Source: Methanothrix sp.
GTDB taxonomy: Archaea; Halobacteriota; Methanosarcinia; Methanotrichales; Methanotrichaceae
Direction: 5' to 3'
DNA length: 48,219 nt
Assembly (NCBI GenBank): GCA_018052825.1
Contig: JAGPMN010000007.1
Span: forward strand, 1-48,219
Shown: one piece after another, positions 26,319-33,798 of the stretch
How positions within the stretch are numbered: position 1 is the first letter of the stretch
Layout of the letters: each line of letters opens with the position of its first letter
Notes under the pieces: model-generated
The model's input: only the letters and a program-made list of their open reading frames with translations
The model's database searches: none
Told to the model about the DNA's origin: nothing
Position numbers and translations under genes: made by a program

Positions 26319-28129
26319 ATAGATCTCATTGCTGCTGGAGTGCTGGGGTATACGCCTTCATCCAGATAGAGGCCCTCAAAATTGCCGCTGATATTATTAT
26401 AGCACAGACGGTTATGGCTGCTGCCCACCAGCTTTACGCCCTGATGGCAGCCCTTCACGATGTTTGCCATTATGCTGCAGCCGGAGGATGAGATAAGTGC
26501 GATGCCGGCATCTTTGACCTCGACTGTGTTGTTAATAAGATTGTTTTGCGAGGAGCCCTCGAGAACCATTCCACCGGCATCTCCAGAGAGCGCATTGGAC
26601 TGTATGCTATTGCCTGACGATCCGGCCATGCGGATGGCCGAGTTACAATTCCAGAAGGAGTTTGCCTCCAGGCTGTTTCCGCTCGAGTTTCGAAGCAAAA
26701 TGGCACTGGCGCTGTTTGAGAGATTATTCGCAGAGAGGCGGCAGTCACGGCAGCTCTCCAGGAGCAGGCCGGCAGGGCATTGCCGGATATCATTTCCATT
26801 GATGCTGATATTCCTGGACGAATTGAGGTGGATTGCTGCCGCTTTATTTCTGAGGAGCGCGTTGTCGGATACAGTGCTGTTGCCGGCTCCAGAGATGGAG
26901 ACTCCGAAGTCTCCACCTTCAATATGATTTGCTGAGATGGTGTTGTCTTCGCTGAGGCCTGAAATCACCACTGCCTCCGGATTTTCGCAGATGGTATTAC
27001 TTGCGATGGCATTTCTGCGGCCATTTACGAGCAGCACGCCCTGCTCTGAGTTTGCGTTCACGTGATTGAATGAGAAGACGTTGGCGGAGGAGTCCTCGAA
27101 GCATGCGCCGCTGCCAGCGGAGATATTGCTGAACAGGTTTCTTGATATGATATTTCCACTGGAGGAGATGAGATGTATCCCATATTGGTCATTGTGGCGG
27201 GCATCGTTTCCCTCAAAGCGATTTTCATCAGAGAAGAACAGTGTAATTCCGCATCCATCATTGCTTTGCAGGTCATTATCGGATATGATGTTGTCATGAG
27301 CGTCCCAAAGGTAGACTGCATAATCGTTTTTCGATGCGGTATTGTTGGCTATGGCATTTCCACTGGACATATACGGATAAAATCCATAATCGTTGTTGAC
27401 GGCTGAATTGTTGTATATGCTATTATTATTTGAATTTGATAAGACTACACCATAGTCATTGGTGACCATCGAATTGTCTCTGATGATGGTATGACTGGAT
27501 TGGTAGAGCTTTATGCCTATGCCCATATTCTCGCTGGCGTTATTGCAGGCAATGGTATTATCTTCTGAATCTATGACCATGATGCCAGCCTGGTTATTCC
27601 AGCACAGGGAATTATTGAATATATGATTATCCCTGGCTGAGAATATGACCAGCCCGGCCAGATAATTATCATTCACATCATTGCCTGCTATGGTGTTGCT
27701 GTCATTGGAGACTAGAATGCCTATGGCATTGCCTTGCATTGTATTATTGGCTATGATGCATCTTTGGGCCATCACATTTACCGCCGCGCCGCACCATCCC
27801 GTGGCACCGCTCAGGTTCAGGCCTTCCACACAGACTCCATCCGCCGAGATCAGGATGATGTCCTCTCCATCACCAGCCAGGATAAGGGGCCTCTCTGTCA
27901 TGGCAGTCTGCCCGGTTATCCCCCGCAGTGTGATGCTCTTGTTGATGATGATGCTCTCCCTGTAGACGCCGGGCTGAATTTCGATGGTATCTCCGGGAAA
28001 GGCGGCATCGATCGCCTTCTGGATGCTCCCGCCATGCCCAATGGAGATGGCCGCCGCACCGGAGACATATGATATATTAATCAAAATGATCAAAATCGCC
28101 GGCCCGAAATGCCCTCGCCTATCCATCAT
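26315..28129 (-). CDS. Secreted NosD-like right-handed beta-helix protein (frameshifted)
   Basis: A 604-residue protein with a signal peptide (MMDRRGHFGPAILIILINISYVSGAAA), then about 20 parallel beta-helix (PbH1/CASH) turns of roughly 23 residues with the N-x-I-x-x-N-x-x-x-x-N pattern. Examples are IIANNTMQGNAIGILVSND and NTIAGNDVNDNYLAGLVIFS. Such proteins bind or cut polysaccharides, or sit in the archaeal surface layer; the substrate is unknown. The frame breaks at a run of four bases (26345-26348): adding one base restores a reading into the 26067-26318 frame. This may be a true pseudogene, phase variation at a homopolymer, or a sequencing error. The ATG overlaps the stop of the pentapeptide gene (ATGA). 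Confidence 0.8.
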   Translation of the reverse strand: MMDRRGHFGPAILIILINISYVSGAAAISIGHGGSIQKAIDAAFPGDTIEIQPGVYRESIIINKSITLRGITGQTAMTERPLILAGDGEDIILISADGVCVEGLNLSGATGWCGAAVNVMAQRCIIANNTMQGNAIGILVSNDSNTIAGNDVNDNYLAGLVIFSARDNHIFNNSLCWNNQAGIMVIDSEDNTIACNNASENMGIGIKLYQSSHTIIRDNSMVTNDYGVVLSNSNNNSIYNNSAVNNDYGFYPYMSSGNAIANNTASKNDYAVYLWDAHDNIISDNDLQSNDGCGITLFFSDENRFEGNDARHNDQYGIHLISSSGNIISRNLFSNISAGSGACFEDSSANVFSFNHVNANSEQGVLLVNGRRNAIASNTICENPEAVVISGLSEDNTISANHIEGGDFGVSISGAGNSTVSDNALLRNKAAAIHLNSSRNISINGNDIRQCPAGLLLESCRDCRLSANNLSNSASAILLRNSSGNSLEANSFWNCNSAIRMAGSSGNSIQSNALSGDAGGMVLEGSSQNNLINNTVEVKDAGIALISSSGCSIMANIVKGCHQGVKLVGSSHNRLCYNNISGNFEGLYLDEGVYPSTPAAMRSI

Positions 28130-29319
28130 TCCACATCTTCCCTGATGCGGCTTAAATCGGCTCTCAGATCGCCTGAGATCTTTGCTCCCTCCAGGTTGGC
28201 GCTGTAGAGGGAGTGGAGGGTGAACTGGTCGTACTTGATCTTCTCCAGGTTTGCACCGGATAGGTCGGCGCCTGTCATCTCCACCCGGTCGAGGCTGGCA
28301 TCACTCAGATCCACACCGCGCAGGTCGGCATTGGCCAGATAGACCCGCACCAGGTCCGATCCGCGCAGGGACGATCCGGAGAGATCCACACCGCGCAGGT
28401 CCATCTCGCACAGCCTTACCCTGTCCAGAACCGCCAGGCGAAGGGTGCAGCCAGCCAGCCGGGCCGAGTTGAGGTCCGCATCGGATAGATCGGCACCCGT
28501 GAGGTTGGCTCGGGTAAGGTCGCCATAGGGGATCTTGGCTGAGTTCATTCTGGCACCCATGAGCCTCGCCTCAGTCAAATCGGCATAATCAAGGCTGGCT
28601 CCGGTCAAAATAGCGTCCGTCAGGTTCGCGCCCATGAGATAGGCCCTGGTAAAGTCCGCCCCTGAGAGGTCTGCACCATTGAGGTTGGTATTGTACATCT
28701 CAGCCCTGGAGAACTGGCCGCGAGAGAGGTGGCTGCTGGACAGGTCGGCCCAGCTCACATGGGCGCCGATGAGGTTGGCGCTGATCAGATATATGCCCCG
28801 CAGATACGCTCCGGAGAGATCCGTTCGAAAGAGGCGGGCATCTGTCAGATCGGCATCGAAGAGACGGGCATCGGAGAGGTCCGCCTCAGTCAGATCCGCC
28901 TCCCTTAAAACAGCGTCACTGAGATTGGCGCCTGCCATCTTGGCATTGGCAAGGCAGGCCCATGAGAGATTGGACCCCTGCAAGTCCGCGGAGCTGAGGT
29001 CGGCCATTGACAAATCGGCCCCAGCCATCTCAGCTCTCCTGAGAACGGAATTGCCGAGCCAGGCGGAACGCAAAAACGCGCCCCTCAGGTTGCAGTTGCT
29101 GAGATTCGAGCCGGATATGTCCGACTGATTGAGGTGCTTGCCACTCATATTGATATTGGAGAGGTCGATGCCGGCAAGGCCGGCGCGGTCCGTCATATTG
29201 GCGCTCAGGTCGGCAGGGGGCTCTCTGAGAGGGATGCATGCGGCAGTTGGTGTGCCGGCCGCCAGCGATCCCAGAATCAATAAAGCCAGCGCCAGCAGCC
29301 TGGAATAGCGAATTCTCAT
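28126..29319 (-). CDS. Secreted pentapeptide-repeat protein
   Basis: A 397-residue protein with a signal peptide (about 1-28). It is followed by roughly 65 tandem pentapeptides of the A(D/N)Lxx type across residues 45-385 (for example ADLSMADLSSADLQGSNLSW). These fold as a four-sided right-handed beta-helix. The repeats run almost uninterrupted. No enzymatic domain is present. The gene overlaps the beta-helix gene by 4 bp, so two export-directed solenoid proteins are made from one transcript. GAGGA precedes the ATG. A role in the cell envelope is inference. Confidence 0.88.
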   Translation of the reverse strand: MRIRYSRLLALALLILGSLAAGTPTAACIPLREPPADLSANMTDRAGLAGIDLSNINMSGKHLNQSDISGSNLSNCNLRGAFLRSAWLGNSVLRRAEMAGADLSMADLSSADLQGSNLSWACLANAKMAGANLSDAVLREADLTEADLSDARLFDADLTDARLFRTDLSGAYLRGIYLISANLIGAHVSWADLSSSHLSRGQFSRAEMYNTNLNGADLSGADFTRAYLMGANLTDAILTGASLDYADLTEARLMGARMNSAKIPYGDLTRANLTGADLSDADLNSARLAGCTLRLAVLDRVRLCEMDLRGVDLSGSSLRGSDLVRVYLANADLRGVDLSDASLDRVEMTGADLSGANLEKIKYDQFTLHSLYSANLEGAKISGDLRADLSRIREDVE

Positions 29320-29383
29320 AGGTCCTCAGTATTTCCGATTCTTAAATCATATCCTTTTAACATTTTAAGTTTCTGGTAAACCT

Positions 29384-30214
29384 CTATTCCCCTTTCATCC
29401 CGGCCATCGCCGCAGCCAGCATCACCGGGCCGTCGAAGCTGCCCCGCGCCCGGCTGGAGTCGATGAAGATCCGGTCCATAAGCACAGGCGCGCCGTAGGA
29501 ATTGACGCCGCAGAGCAGCAGCAGGGTACGAAAGATCAGATTTCCTGAGACGCCCTCAGGGGCTATTATGATATCGTCTCCCCGGCAGCTCTCAATTAAA
29601 ATCCCCTTATGCCGGGTCAGCACGCCAGCGCGGCGGGCCTTTTCTGCCATCTCCTCGCCCTCGGCCAGGCTGATGTCCACCCGCCGGGAGCGGCCCGCGT
29701 CCTCCATCCGGCCGCCGGAGAGGACGGCGGCGCGGGGCGTGACGCCCATGCTCTGCAAAAGCCCCGCCCCGCCCAGCAGAAGCTGCAACCGGTCGTCCAG
29801 CGTCTCGCCCTCATCGATTCCCACCGGCCCCAGCAGGAATGCCCAGCCTTCCAGCTCAAGGAGGGCCAGCCGGCGCACGCGTACGGAAAATTGGCTGGCC
29901 AGGGCGCGCATGGTCCTGCCTGCTGGCAGGTTCCCTCTCACTGCACCATCGATATCGCCGTCTGCAAGCTGGCGCACCAGCTCCATCCATGGCTCCTCTG
30001 CCGGGCGGAACTCAAATTCGGGAGCGGAGAGCCCATCAAATAGCGGCTTGCATCCCGGCTCGCCCACTATGACCAGGTCTGCATACCTGCGGGCTGGCTG
30101 CAGAGAGGCGATCAGATCTGCATCGGCGTTCCATATCCCGATGCCGATTCTGGCGCGCCTGGATCCGGCTCTCTCCCGCAAAGAGTGAACGAAATCCGAG
30201 TTCAATTCAATCAA
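29384..30214 (-). CDS. mtxX: Methanogenesis marker protein 4 (MtxX)
   Basis: A 276-residue protein of the MtxX/methanogenesis marker 4 family, found only in methanogens and relatives and related in fold to phosphotransacetylases. Recognisable parts include the N-terminal RIGIGIWNADADLIASL, the DLVIVGEPG strand, DIDGAVRGNLPA, and the C-terminal APEGVSGNLIFRTLLLLCGVNSYGAPVLMD block. The biochemical role is not established. It overlaps the 3' end of the marker 2 gene by 8 bp, so it is cotranscribed and probably translationally coupled. Confidence 0.9.
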   Translation of the reverse strand: MIELNSDFVHSLRERAGSRRARIGIGIWNADADLIASLQPARRYADLVIVGEPGCKPLFDGLSAPEFEFRPAEEPWMELVRQLADGDIDGAVRGNLPAGRTMRALASQFSVRVRRLALLELEGWAFLLGPVGIDEGETLDDRLQLLLGGAGLLQSMGVTPRAAVLSGGRMEDAGRSRRVDISLAEGEEMAEKARRAGVLTRHKGILIESCRGDDIIIAPEGVSGNLIFRTLLLLCGVNSYGAPVLMDRIFIDSSRARGSFDGPVMLAAAMAGMKGE

Positions 30215-31169
30215 TCCCCGTCACACACTCCTTCTCCAGGTCGAAGAGCACGGCCTCCTCTTTGCCGCTGCGGATGAGAAGCCTCCTCTCATCCGTCACC
30301 CGGCCGATGACCCTGGCGGAGAGCCCCCGGACTTCGAATACCTCCAAGACCCTCTCCGCGTTCTCCGGCCTGGCAGTTACCACGAAGCCCATTCCCGGAT
30401 ACATCTTGAGCCATGCGGCCGTGTCCAGGCATGATGGAACTGCGATGGAATCAACATCCACCACTGCACCCGCCTGGCTTGTCTCTAAAAGCATGGCCAG
30501 TGTCCCAAGGAGTCCCGGATTGCTGATGTCCTTTCCCGCGCTGACAAGGCCCCTCTCCCCCAGCTCCTGCATGCAGGATAGCTGCCTTCTCAGGACCTCT
30601 CCATCCTTGAAGCTTGTGGAGTCGAAGTTGATGGCAAAATTGGGATGGGGCCGGCCGTCCATATCGGCTGCGGCGATCACCACATCCCCAGGCCGGGCTG
30701 TGCTGCTCAGTATGACGCCGCTCTTCTTTGCCTTGCCAAGTATGGCCACATCCAGGGCGCTGTAGGGGGTGTCGGGGTGCAGGTGGCCGCCGATGATGGG
30801 CACCTGGAACTTCTCAATAGCCTTCTTCATGCCACCCAGGACCTTCGCCGCCACATCCTGATCGGCCACGGAGAGCACATCCACCATTGCCACCGGCCAG
30901 CCGCCCATGGCCGCTATGTCATGCACATTGACCAGCACTGAGCAGTAGCCGGACCACTCCGGATCGGCCTCCATCAGCTGCGACCAGATTCCGTCTGCTG
31001 CGAAGAGCATGACCTCCTCGCCGTCATCGATCACGGCGGCATCCTCTCCAAAGGAGGCAATGATGCGATCCGATTCTATGGGAAAGAATTGCATGAGATC
31101 TCCTATCTGCCTTTTGCGGGTGATGCCCACAAATCCCCGCAGCTGTGATGCCAGAGAGTCAAGTTTCAT
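30207..31169 (-). CDS. Methanogenesis marker protein 2 (AIR synthase-related)
   Basis: A 320-residue PurM/HypE-like ATP-binding protein of the methanogenesis marker 2 family. The N-terminal ATPase signature SFGEDAAVIDDGEEVMLFAADGIW is followed by VNVHDIAAMGGWPVAMVDV, the Gly-rich IIGGHLHPD loop and the C-terminal half with GFVVTARPENAERVL. The substrate is unknown. It is the first gene of a two-gene transcript with mtxX. A minus-strand TATA-like ATTTATGCAT (about 31213-31222) lies upstream. Confidence 0.9.
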   Translation of the reverse strand: MKLDSLASQLRGFVGITRKRQIGDLMQFFPIESDRIIASFGEDAAVIDDGEEVMLFAADGIWSQLMEADPEWSGYCSVLVNVHDIAAMGGWPVAMVDVLSVADQDVAAKVLGGMKKAIEKFQVPIIGGHLHPDTPYSALDVAILGKAKKSGVILSSTARPGDVVIAAADMDGRPHPNFAINFDSTSFKDGEVLRRQLSCMQELGERGLVSAGKDISNPGLLGTLAMLLETSQAGAVVDVDSIAVPSCLDTAAWLKMYPGMGFVVTARPENAERVLEVFEVRGLSARVIGRVTDERRLLIRSGKEEAVLFDLEKECVTGID

Positions 31170-31417
31170 CTGAGAGGAGTACGGCTCCGATCAAAAATAG
31201 ATAACGCCTGCAATTATGCATAAATGGCGTTCGGTCCGGAGGGGCAAGATTTAGCTTCGACCGGGCTGGCAAGCCCGCCACGCCAGAGATATTCTAGATT
31301 AGGCCTTACTAGAGGAGGATCGCAGGGAAATATCTCAGGGCCTCGTCTCTACTGGAAAGATGTCACAGTCAAACAGCACACCTCGCTGCAAACTGCAGGT
31401 CATTCATTAAAATTTGT
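31170..31417. other. Intergenic region left of the 114-bp repeat
   Basis: No gene is supported here. The stretch holds the marker 2 promoter (about 31195-31222) and a GC stem GGGCT-GGCA-AGCCC near 31268-31281. The small open frame running through it crosses the repeat and has no coding signature. Confidence 0.4.
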
Positions 31418-31531
31418 GTATGTGTTTAGGTGCTTGAGAGTAGGTCGATAGATGCTGATTCAGTCCGGGCGTGCTTAATATAAATTGACATGCATCTAAC
31501 AAGCAAACGATATCGGTAAACTATGCTCACC
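31418..31531 (+). repeat. 114-bp dispersed direct repeat, copy 1
   Basis: From GTATGTGTTTAGGTGC to ACTATGCTCACC this segment matches 47859-47972 at about 92 percent, without gaps and in the same orientation. It contains TTAATATAAATTG (about 31482-31494), a good archaeal TATA element. It lies upstream of the Cys-rich precursor gene. It could be the end of a mobile element or a transposed promoter module. Confidence 0.75.
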
Positions 31532-31703
31532 AAAAAGGCTCTAAATGAAAAGGCAACAGAGAATGGCACGAAATTGGCCGATAGATACTGAATTCATGGA
31601 CCTAAACACATACAAATTTGTCAACGTAGCAACGCAACCAAAATGTTATATCATATTAAATCATTATATTATCCAAATCAATCGAAAACGAGGTGAAGAC
31701 ACT

Positions 31704-32573
31704 ATGAAGTTAAGTATAAGCTGTGTTCTGATATGCTTGACTGTTGTCCTAACAGGGATCGCATGCGCGGCTATCTCCACGGGTAATGTCTCCCGTTCTG
31801 TGGCTATCCAACCAATGGTCACTGTCGATCAAAATTTGACTGCTCCAAGTATGCTTAAATCAACAGATATCGCTCTAAGTCAGGCAGATGCAGAACCGGA
31901 TACCAGTTTAACTCTGATAAATGCGGAGGTTACGAGCAAGTCTAAATTAGTTTCGGATTTTGCCAATCAGAAAAGAACTGACAAATTGCTTGCACTAGCT
32001 GATGAAGACCTCGTGAAAAGAGGTTTCGAAGCGCAGACAAAGGATGAAAATTTCTTTGGATTTACCGAAGTCTACAAAGTAAGGTCCAAGACAACGGGTA
32101 AAGAAACACAACAAAAAGTAACTATGAGTGTCCAGGATTACTTTGGCAAGAGTATGGAGGATGACAAGGGCAAGCCGCCAAAGCAAGATCTCGGGGCGTT
32201 AGTCAGAATTACGCTAGAAGCAGAAGGCCAAAGGGAGACATATACATTCAACGTCGTAGCTGTTGGCGGCAACTTTGACAACGTCGTTGAGTATGCAGCA
32301 GTGGAAACACCTGGCGAGAAGACGGCTACTGGAGGGATTCAACCGACTCGCCTGAAAATGCTCAAAACAAATAGCTGGTGGTCTTGTGTAAGGGGGCAAA
32401 TACAAGCGCACTGTAGTTGTAGAAACGCTCTGACTGAATGCGACGGCGGGTGGGCTTCATATATTGGTTGCGTAGCTTGGAGATGCGGCGGCTGCTACGT
32501 GGCGAAAACGGCCTGTTGCACATGTAACTGCAAATGGTGGTGCAAGTGGGCTACTGGGTGTTGCCATAGATAA
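31704..32573 (+). CDS. Secreted precursor with a Cys/Trp-rich C-terminal peptide
   Basis: A 289-residue product from the ATG at 31704, supported by GAGGTGA 6-9 nt upstream; a longer frame from 31545 adds 53 low-complexity residues. Residues 1-24 are a signal peptide (MKLSISCVLICLTVVLTGIACA). Residues ~25-225 are a polar, lysine-rich domain with almost no cysteine. The last ~66 residues contain 14 Cys and 7 Trp (for example CSCRNALTEC, WRCGGCYVAKTACCTCNCKWWCKW), starting about residue 226. The layout of signal, long pro-domain and Cys-rich tail, and the total length, resemble the halocin C8 precursor, in which the pro-domain confers immunity. Sequence homology to it is not evident to me. Base composition is much more AT-rich than flanking core genes. 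An oligo-T run follows the stop. A secreted antimicrobial or disulfide-rich surface peptide are both possible. Confidence 0.7.
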   Translation: MKLSISCVLICLTVVLTGIACAAISTGNVSRSVAIQPMVTVDQNLTAPSMLKSTDIALSQADAEPDTSLTLINAEVTSKSKLVSDFANQKRTDKLLALADEDLVKRGFEAQTKDENFFGFTEVYKVRSKTTGKETQQKVTMSVQDYFGKSMEDDKGKPPKQDLGALVRITLEAEGQRETYTFNVVAVGGNFDNVVEYAAVETPGEKTATGGIQPTRLKMLKTNSWWSCVRGQIQAHCSCRNALTECDGGWASYIGCVAWRCGGCYVAKTACCTCNCKWWCKWATGCCHR

Positions 32574-32587
32574 CTATTATCCCCTCT

Positions 32588-32597
32588 AAATTTTTTA
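32588..32597 (+). terminator. T-rich tract after the Cys-rich precursor
   Basis: AAATTTTTTA begins about 14 bp beyond the stop codon; it contains six consecutive Ts, consistent with archaeal termination. Confidence 0.4.
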
Positions 32598-32665
32598 GTC
32601 GCGTATGTGAGTTACCGAAAATAGCTAACATTTGGCACAATGTACACTTGCTGTTAAAAGGAGAC

Positions 32666-32788
32666 TCACGTATCCGATTTCGGCAAAGATTTTTCAGTAA
32701 TTTGCACCCACGTCCCGATCTCTTTTGTACTCAGATGATTGCGGTTTTGACGAAGAATGCATCGAATCTCCGTCTTGTTGAGTTTCAT
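32666..32788 (-). pseudogene. Possible helix-turn-helix remnant of a transposase
   Basis: The frame from ATG 32788 reads MKLNKTEIRCILRQNRNHLS followed by TKEIGTWVQIT. This resembles the N-terminal HTH segment (K-x-E-I-R-x-I-x-x-x-x-x-x-x-S-T-x-E-I-A) of integrase-core transposases from methanogens, then ends after about 40 residues. No downstream catalytic domain is present. The assignment rests on pattern recognition only. Confidence 0.4.
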
Positions 32789-33347
32789 ATCCTGGAGTAT
32801 GCGCCCAAGCTTAGATGGTAATAATTTCGGTGCTCCACAGCCCAGAAGGGCAGGCGAAAGCCTCTTAAATTTCTGCTTCATCCAGCAGGCAAGCCTTCTC
32901 AGCCAGAGACATTTCTAAATCCCTTCTGTTCAGGCAGGCCGCAAGAGATGCGGTCTACAGGATCGGGTTTCCACCGGAAAAATGTCATAATAAATTATTG
33001 AGAGTTTCTGCAGATGACGAAAAGTCATTACTTACTAAATAATATTAATATATAAATCAATCTTTTCTCTTTAAAAATGCAATACATAAGAGCATAGACG
33101 CATGAGAAATAAAGGGGTTAACTTATAATTTATATAACTAAGTTTGCCGTTTCGGATGCTCTCGGGCCTGTTGACAGATAGAGACATCTCCTAGAAAGCT
33201 GCTAAAAGGGATATATCGCCTTTAAATATTTTTCATATGCTTGAATTGCAGCATCGATGTCTTCCGATACTTTTTTCCGGACGATTCGTCCATGACAGAA
33301 AAACTTTATCATCAGGCGATCCGATCAGGTAAGGTAAGGTGCAGGCA
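32789..33347. other. AT-rich intergenic region without a supported gene
   Basis: About 560 bp with several AT stretches (33040-33160, 33205-33235) and no convincing open frame. A TATA-like AACTTTATC (about 33301-33309) probably serves the PPC-domain gene. The low GC contrasts with the core genes on either side and suggests an accessory insertion. Confidence 0.4.
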
Positions 33348-33773
33348 ATGTTGATGAAGGACTTCAGGCAGGGGCGCATCTTTTTGGCCAGCCTCGACCA
33401 CGGTGCTGATATCATCGGCCAGATTTCTTACCTCATAGAGAAGAAAGGGATCAAAACAGGATTGGTGAGTGGAATTGGTGCCCTATCATGGGCAGAGCTC
33501 TCCTGCTACGATCAGGCCGCCCGCAGATACGGCAGCATTCGCATAGACCATCCGGTAGAGCTGGCCCAGCTCTCCGGAAACATATCCCTTCTGGGCGAAA
33601 AGGCCTTCCTTCACACCCATGCAGTGCTATCCGATGAATCGGGAAGAACCTGGGCCGGACACCTTGTCTCCGGAACCATATTCGCAGCAGAGGTCTGCCT
33701 GCAGGAGCTGCTGGGCCTGCCCCTCAAGAGGTCTGCCGACACTGTCACAGGCCTTAACCTGTGGGGCGAATAA
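33348..33773 (+). CDS. PPC/DUF296 domain protein
   Basis: A 141-residue PPC (plants and prokaryotes conserved, DUF296) domain protein. The family fold forms trimers, and members have been proposed to bind DNA. Visible features are the N-terminal [27 protein letters not shown], the [14 protein letters not shown] strand, [22 protein letters not shown] with its conserved His residues, and [15 protein letters not shown]. The ATG at 33348 has AAGGTG upstream; a GTG at 33339 and an ATG at 33354 are alternatives. It is followed at 25 bp by polC on the same strand. Confidence 0.85.
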   Translation: MLMKDFRQGRIFLASLDHGADIIGQISYLIEKKGIKTGLVSGIGALSWAELSCYDQAARRYGSIRIDHPVELAQLSGNISLLGEKAFLHTHAVLSDESGRTWAGHLVSGTIFAAEVCLQELLGLPLKRSADTVTGLNLWGE

Positions 33774-33798
33774 GGCGAAAGCGATTGCGGGAAAAAAG

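Noticed and set aside
26315-28129. About 69-bp periodicity resembling a repeat array
   Set aside because: Explained by beta-helix turns of about 23 residues; the DNA units diverge widely.
28126-29319. Short-period DNA repeats that might suggest a CRISPR or satellite array
   Set aside because: The periodicity is 15 bp, from pentapeptide codons; there are no spacers.
31224-31451. 75-residue frame between the marker 2 gene and the Cys-rich precursor
   Set aside because: It crosses the boundary of the 114-bp repeat, has no start signals and no coding pattern.
31545-31703. N-terminal extension of the Cys-rich precursor
   Set aside because: The ATG at 31704 has a good ribosome site and opens directly with a signal peptide; the upstream 53 residues look non-coding.
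33619-33798. N-terminal extension of DP2
   Set aside because: It lies in another frame of the PPC-domain gene; DP2 proteins start at the MKTPEYF-like position.
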